Made by a program: the position numbers and the translations under genes
The notes under the pieces: model-generated
What the model saw: only the letters and a program-made list of their open reading frames with translations
Database searches by the model: none
What the model was told of the DNA's origin: nothing
Part shown: one piece after another, positions 6,171 to 8,359 of the stretch
How positions within the stretch are numbered: position 1 is the first letter of the stretch
How the letters are laid out: every line of letters begins with the position of its first letter
Origin: a bacterium
Lineage (GTDB): Bacteria; Desulfobacterota; GWC2-55-46; S146-80; JALXFI01
Length of the DNA: 8,359 nt
Assembly: GCA_027069035.1 (NCBI GenBank)
Contig: JALXFI010000056.1
Location: 1-8,359 of the forward strand
Direction: 5' to 3'

Positions 6171-7433
6171 ATGCTTGAAGGAAAATATATCAGTTTTAAA
6201 CTTGGCGAGGAGGAGTTTGCGCTGCCGATCCTCAATGTTCAGGAGATAATAAACCCTGTAAAGACAACAAAACTTCCAGATATGCCTCCAAATACCATTG
6301 GTGTTGTAAACCTGAGGGGGAAGGTCATATCCGTCATCGATTTAAGAAAGAAACTTTCAATAGCCTCTGAGAACGGAAACTCCCAGAACAAGAAGAGGGT
6401 TATCGTTATAAATATGGGCAGGCTTACCTGTGGAGGACTTGTTGACAGTGTAACAGGCGCTGTGGAGGTGAAGAAGGAGCATCTTAAAGAGGCCGAGCTG
6501 GTCTCAAAGGTTGATTGTGTTCAGGCTATAGCAACACTCGATGACGACAGGGTGCTCCAATTGCTTGATGCCGCATCTTTAATGCCGGCAACGGACGAAT
6601 CGGTTTTAGATGAAGATGTTGTAGGTGAGGATATCGACGAAGACGGCAAGGTGGTTGTCTCAAAGAGGATTGCAGGCAGGGGAGGGGGGTTAATTGTTAA
6701 AGAGATACAGGACAGGATAGAAGATAAGGCCGCTGAAACCGGCGAAGACTTTGAGCATATAAAAGACATTGTAGAAGAGATACAGGTCCTTTTAGACGCC
6801 CTTTCAGCGGGAGATTTCAAAAAGGTTGAGGAGATTATAGACAGGATGTCCGTCTTGGGGGAACATGACCTCTTTTCAGAGGTGGGAAAGGTTACAAGAA
6901 ATCTCCATAATGCCATAAAAGATTTTAAATCTATAATAGATCCGAGGCTTAAGAATATGGCGCTTGAAGACATGCCTGATGCAAGCGATAAACTGTCGTG
7001 GGTGATCACAAAGACCGAAGAGGCGGCGGGTAAGACTATAAGTCTTATGGAGAAGAATATTTCACTTCAGTCCGATCTGATCAGGAAGCTTGATATCCTT
7101 GACGACCCGTCTAAAAAACTTAAAAAGGGCTCAAAGGAATATAAAGAATCCTTAAAATTTTTAAGAAGCTCGCTTGAAGACATGAATTCGGATTTTATGG
7201 ATGTCCTTATTGCGCAGGAATATCAGGATATAACAGGACAGATAATAAAGAAGGTTATAGACCTTGTCGGCGAGGTTGAAGGACAGCTTGTCGAGCTGGT
7301 AAAGGTCTTTGGGGTCAAGATAGAACCGGAAAAGAAAGCAAAGTGTCTTGCCGGGCCACAGATAAAAGAAGGAAAAGGTATCCTTACAAGTCAGGAGGAT
7401 GTGGACAGCCTTCTCAGCGAATTTGGATTTTAG
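6171..7433 (+). CDS. CheW-CheZ fusion: chemotaxis adaptor joined to CheY-phosphate phosphatase
   Basis: One uninterrupted frame of 420 residues holds two chemotaxis proteins. Residues 1-138 are a CheW domain: YISFKLGEEEFALPI at the start, NLRGKVISVIDLRKKL (47-62), the GGLVDSV turn, and IATLDDDRVLQLLD before the end. An acidic linker (about 139-168) follows. Residues 174-420 are a full-length CheZ: PDASDKLSWVITKTEEAA (269-286) matches the CheZ PDAxDxLxxV region, AQEYQDITGQ (348-357) carries the catalytic Asp353 and Gln357 (Asp143 and Gln147 in E. coli), GPQ lies at 395-397, and the tail SQEDVDSLLSEFGF (407-420) is the CheY-binding C-terminal peptide. Known roles: CheW links receptors to CheA; CheZ dephosphorylates CheY. 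Inference: the phosphatase is built into the receptor array. No separate cheW or cheZ occurs here. Domain calls are strong; normal operation of both halves is unproven. Confidence 0.93.
   Translation: MLEGKYISFKLGEEEFALPILNVQEIINPVKTTKLPDMPPNTIGVVNLRGKVISVIDLRKKLSIASENGNSQNKKRVIVINMGRLTCGGLVDSVTGAVEVKKEHLKEAELVSKVDCVQAIATLDDDRVLQLLDAASLMPATDESVLDEDVVGEDIDEDGKVVVSKRIAGRGGGLIVKEIQDRIEDKAAETGEDFEHIKDIVEEIQVLLDALSAGDFKKVEEIIDRMSVLGEHDLFSEVGKVTRNLHNAIKDFKSIIDPRLKNMALEDMPDASDKLSWVITKTEEAAGKTISLMEKNISLQSDLIRKLDILDDPSKKLKKGSKEYKESLKFLRSSLEDMNSDFMDVLIAQEYQDITGQIIKKVIDLVGEVEGQLVELVKVFGVKIEPEKKAKCLAGPQIKEGKGILTSQEDVDSLLSEFGF
6678..6695 (+). promoter_or_regulatory. Shine-Dalgarno-like sequence at the CheW/CheZ junction
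   Basis: Inside the fusion gene AGGGGAGGGGGG (6678-6689) precedes an in-frame ATT (6693-6695, Ile175) with about 7 nt between GGAGG and ATT. ATT is a rare but known start codon. Initiation here would give a 246-residue protein covering the whole CheZ part. It may also be the relic of a former separate cheZ start, or simply codons for an Arg-Gly-Gly-Gly linker. Confidence 0.25.
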
Positions 7434-7519
7434 ATGCTCAAAACTTGAGGGTTTACCTTTAAGGTTTAATGGAAATAAATGGACGGACACTTTAGCGCAG
7501 ATGAAGGGAGGATATAAAA
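7434..7519 (+). repeat. Spacer before cheA with a short palindrome and a direct repeat
   Basis: This 86-nt gap holds the palindrome ACCTTTAAGGT (7455-7465) and a direct repeat GGTTTA at 7450-7455 and 7463-7468. AAGGGAGGA (7504-7512) is the cheA ribosome binding site. I see no promoter of the sigma-28 type. The repeats are short and AT-rich, so they could be chance; an operator is possible but unsupported. Confidence 0.25.
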
Positions 7520-8359
7520 ATGGCTGACGATACACAGGTAGATGAGATGGAAGAGATACTCCAGGACTTTATCGTGGAGACCGATGAACTCCTTGACGGC
7601 CTTGATCAGGACTTGATAGAGCTTGAGAACTCACCGGAAGACCCTGATCTGTTGAATGCCGTATTCAGGTCGTTCCATACCATTAAAGGCGCCGCCGGCT
7701 TTCTTGGTTTAACTCAGGTAGTGGAAGTCGCCCATTCGGCCGAAAATGTCCTTAATAGACTGAGACAGGAGGAACTTAAGCTCAGCCCGTCGATAATGGA
7801 CGCCGTCCTTAAGGCGCTTGATATGCTGAAACTCCTCATCTCTCATGTAAAGGAAAAAGACGGTGCCGAAGAGGATCTCTCACCGGTTATTTCTCTTTTA
7901 AAATCCGCCCTTGAGGGTGGAGGATCTTCCTTAAATGCATCACCTGAACCAATGCCGGCGCCGGCAGAATCAGAAGAGCCTGTTTCCGCTCAAACCGAGC
8001 CGGTTGTTCCGGAAACAGCGAAAACAGGTGAAGAAAAGCCGCCTGAACCGGACAATGAAAAGAAAGAAACCGCTGCCGTGGAAGAGAAGACGCAGACCGC
8101 TGAAAAGGTTGAAGCTGTTAAAGAAGAGGTTAAGGCAGAAGAAAGTGGAAAAGGCGTTTCTGCCTCTAAAAAACCAAAGACTACGGGCACAAAAAACAAG
8201 AAGACAAGAGAGGATGGCGAGACCATAAGGGTCGATATAAACCGCCTTGATGATGTCATGAATCTGGTTGGGGAGCTTGTCCTTGGGAGAAACCGCCTTA
8301 TGAGGCTAAGCTCGCTTCTTGAAGACCGTTATGGCGAAGATGAACTTGTTGCAAGCCTC
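7520..8359 (+). CDS. cheA: CheA, chemotaxis sensor histidine kinase (3'-truncated by the window edge)
   Basis: The frame is open from ATG 7520 to the end of the window (280 residues); the kinase and CheW-binding domains must lie beyond. Residues 5-130 are the P1 phosphotransfer domain, with phospho-accepting His53 in FRSFHTIKGAAGFLG (49-63) and AHSAENVLNRLR (71-82). Residues about 136-233 are a low-complexity linker rich in Glu, Pro, Lys and Ala with a basic end (KKPKTTGTKNKKTR). At 236-280 the P3 dimerisation helix begins (RVDINRLDDVMNLVGELV). No folded P2 CheY-docking domain is apparent between P1 and P3. The start has AAGGGAGGA 7 nt upstream. CheA would autophosphorylate under receptor control and pass phosphate to the CheY proteins encoded upstream. 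Confidence 0.95.
   Translation, partial: MADDTQVDEMEEILQDFIVETDELLDGLDQDLIELENSPEDPDLLNAVFRSFHTIKGAAGFLGLTQVVEVAHSAENVLNRLRQEELKLSPSIMDAVLKALDMLKLLISHVKEKDGAEEDLSPVISLLKSALEGGGSSLNASPEPMPAPAESEEPVSAQTEPVVPETAKTGEEKPPEPDNEKKETAAVEEKTQTAEKVEAVKEEVKAEESGKGVSASKKPKTTGTKNKKTREDGETIRVDINRLDDVMNLVGELVLGRNRLMRLSSLLEDRYGEDELVASL

Noticed and set aside
7935..8259. Overlapping frames on both strands in the cheA linker region
   Set aside because: They give Lys/Arg-rich or Ser/Val-rich low-complexity products, expected from a Glu/Pro/Lys-rich coding linker; the cheA frame runs through without a break.

Overview
This window looks like part of the flagellar and chemotaxis locus of a motile Gram-negative-type bacterium. 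All eight genes lie on the + strand and the layout is compact. By eye the GC content is roughly mid-40s percent, with frequent ATA (Ile) and AGG (Arg) codons. The gene order flhF-flhG-fliA followed by che genes, a HEAT-repeat gene beside cheR, and a CheZ domain together suggest a deltaproteobacterial-type (Desulfobacterota) or Nitrospirota-like genome. That lineage call is only an inference. I see no mobile element, tRNA, rRNA or CRISPR array.

Layout. Positions 1-1593 hold the 3' part of flhF (SRP-type GTPase) and flhG (MinD-like ATPase), which overlap by 7 bp. These control where and how many flagella are built. Positions 1639-2397 encode the flagellar sigma factor FliA (sigma-28). Just after fliA, at 2426-2452, is a near-consensus sigma-28 promoter (TAAAGAAA, 11 nt, ACCGATAC). 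It should start a second transcript carrying a 627-aa HEAT-repeat protein, CheR, a first CheY, a 119-nt spacer that can fold, a second CheY very like the enteric flagellar CheY, a CheW-CheZ fusion protein, and the 5' part of cheA, which runs off the window.

How it fits together. FliA would switch on the chemotaxis operon lying directly behind its own gene. CheA (phosphorylated at His53) receives receptor signals through a CheW domain and phosphorylates CheY. CheR methylates receptors. Phospho-CheY is removed by a CheZ phosphatase that here is built into the same polypeptide as CheW, so adaptor and phosphatase would sit together in the receptor array. The HEAT protein is the promoter-proximal gene and probably a scaffold, partner unknown. 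No cheB, cheD or receptor gene is visible here.

Most noteworthy: the CheW-CheZ fusion, with a ribosome-binding-site-like sequence at its junction; the HEAT protein leading the sigma-28 operon; degenerate catalytic motifs in FlhF paired with an FlhG that lacks the N-terminal FlhF-activating motif; two CheY proteins that differ at the residues CheZ acts through; and a CheA with low-complexity sequence where a P2 domain is often found.
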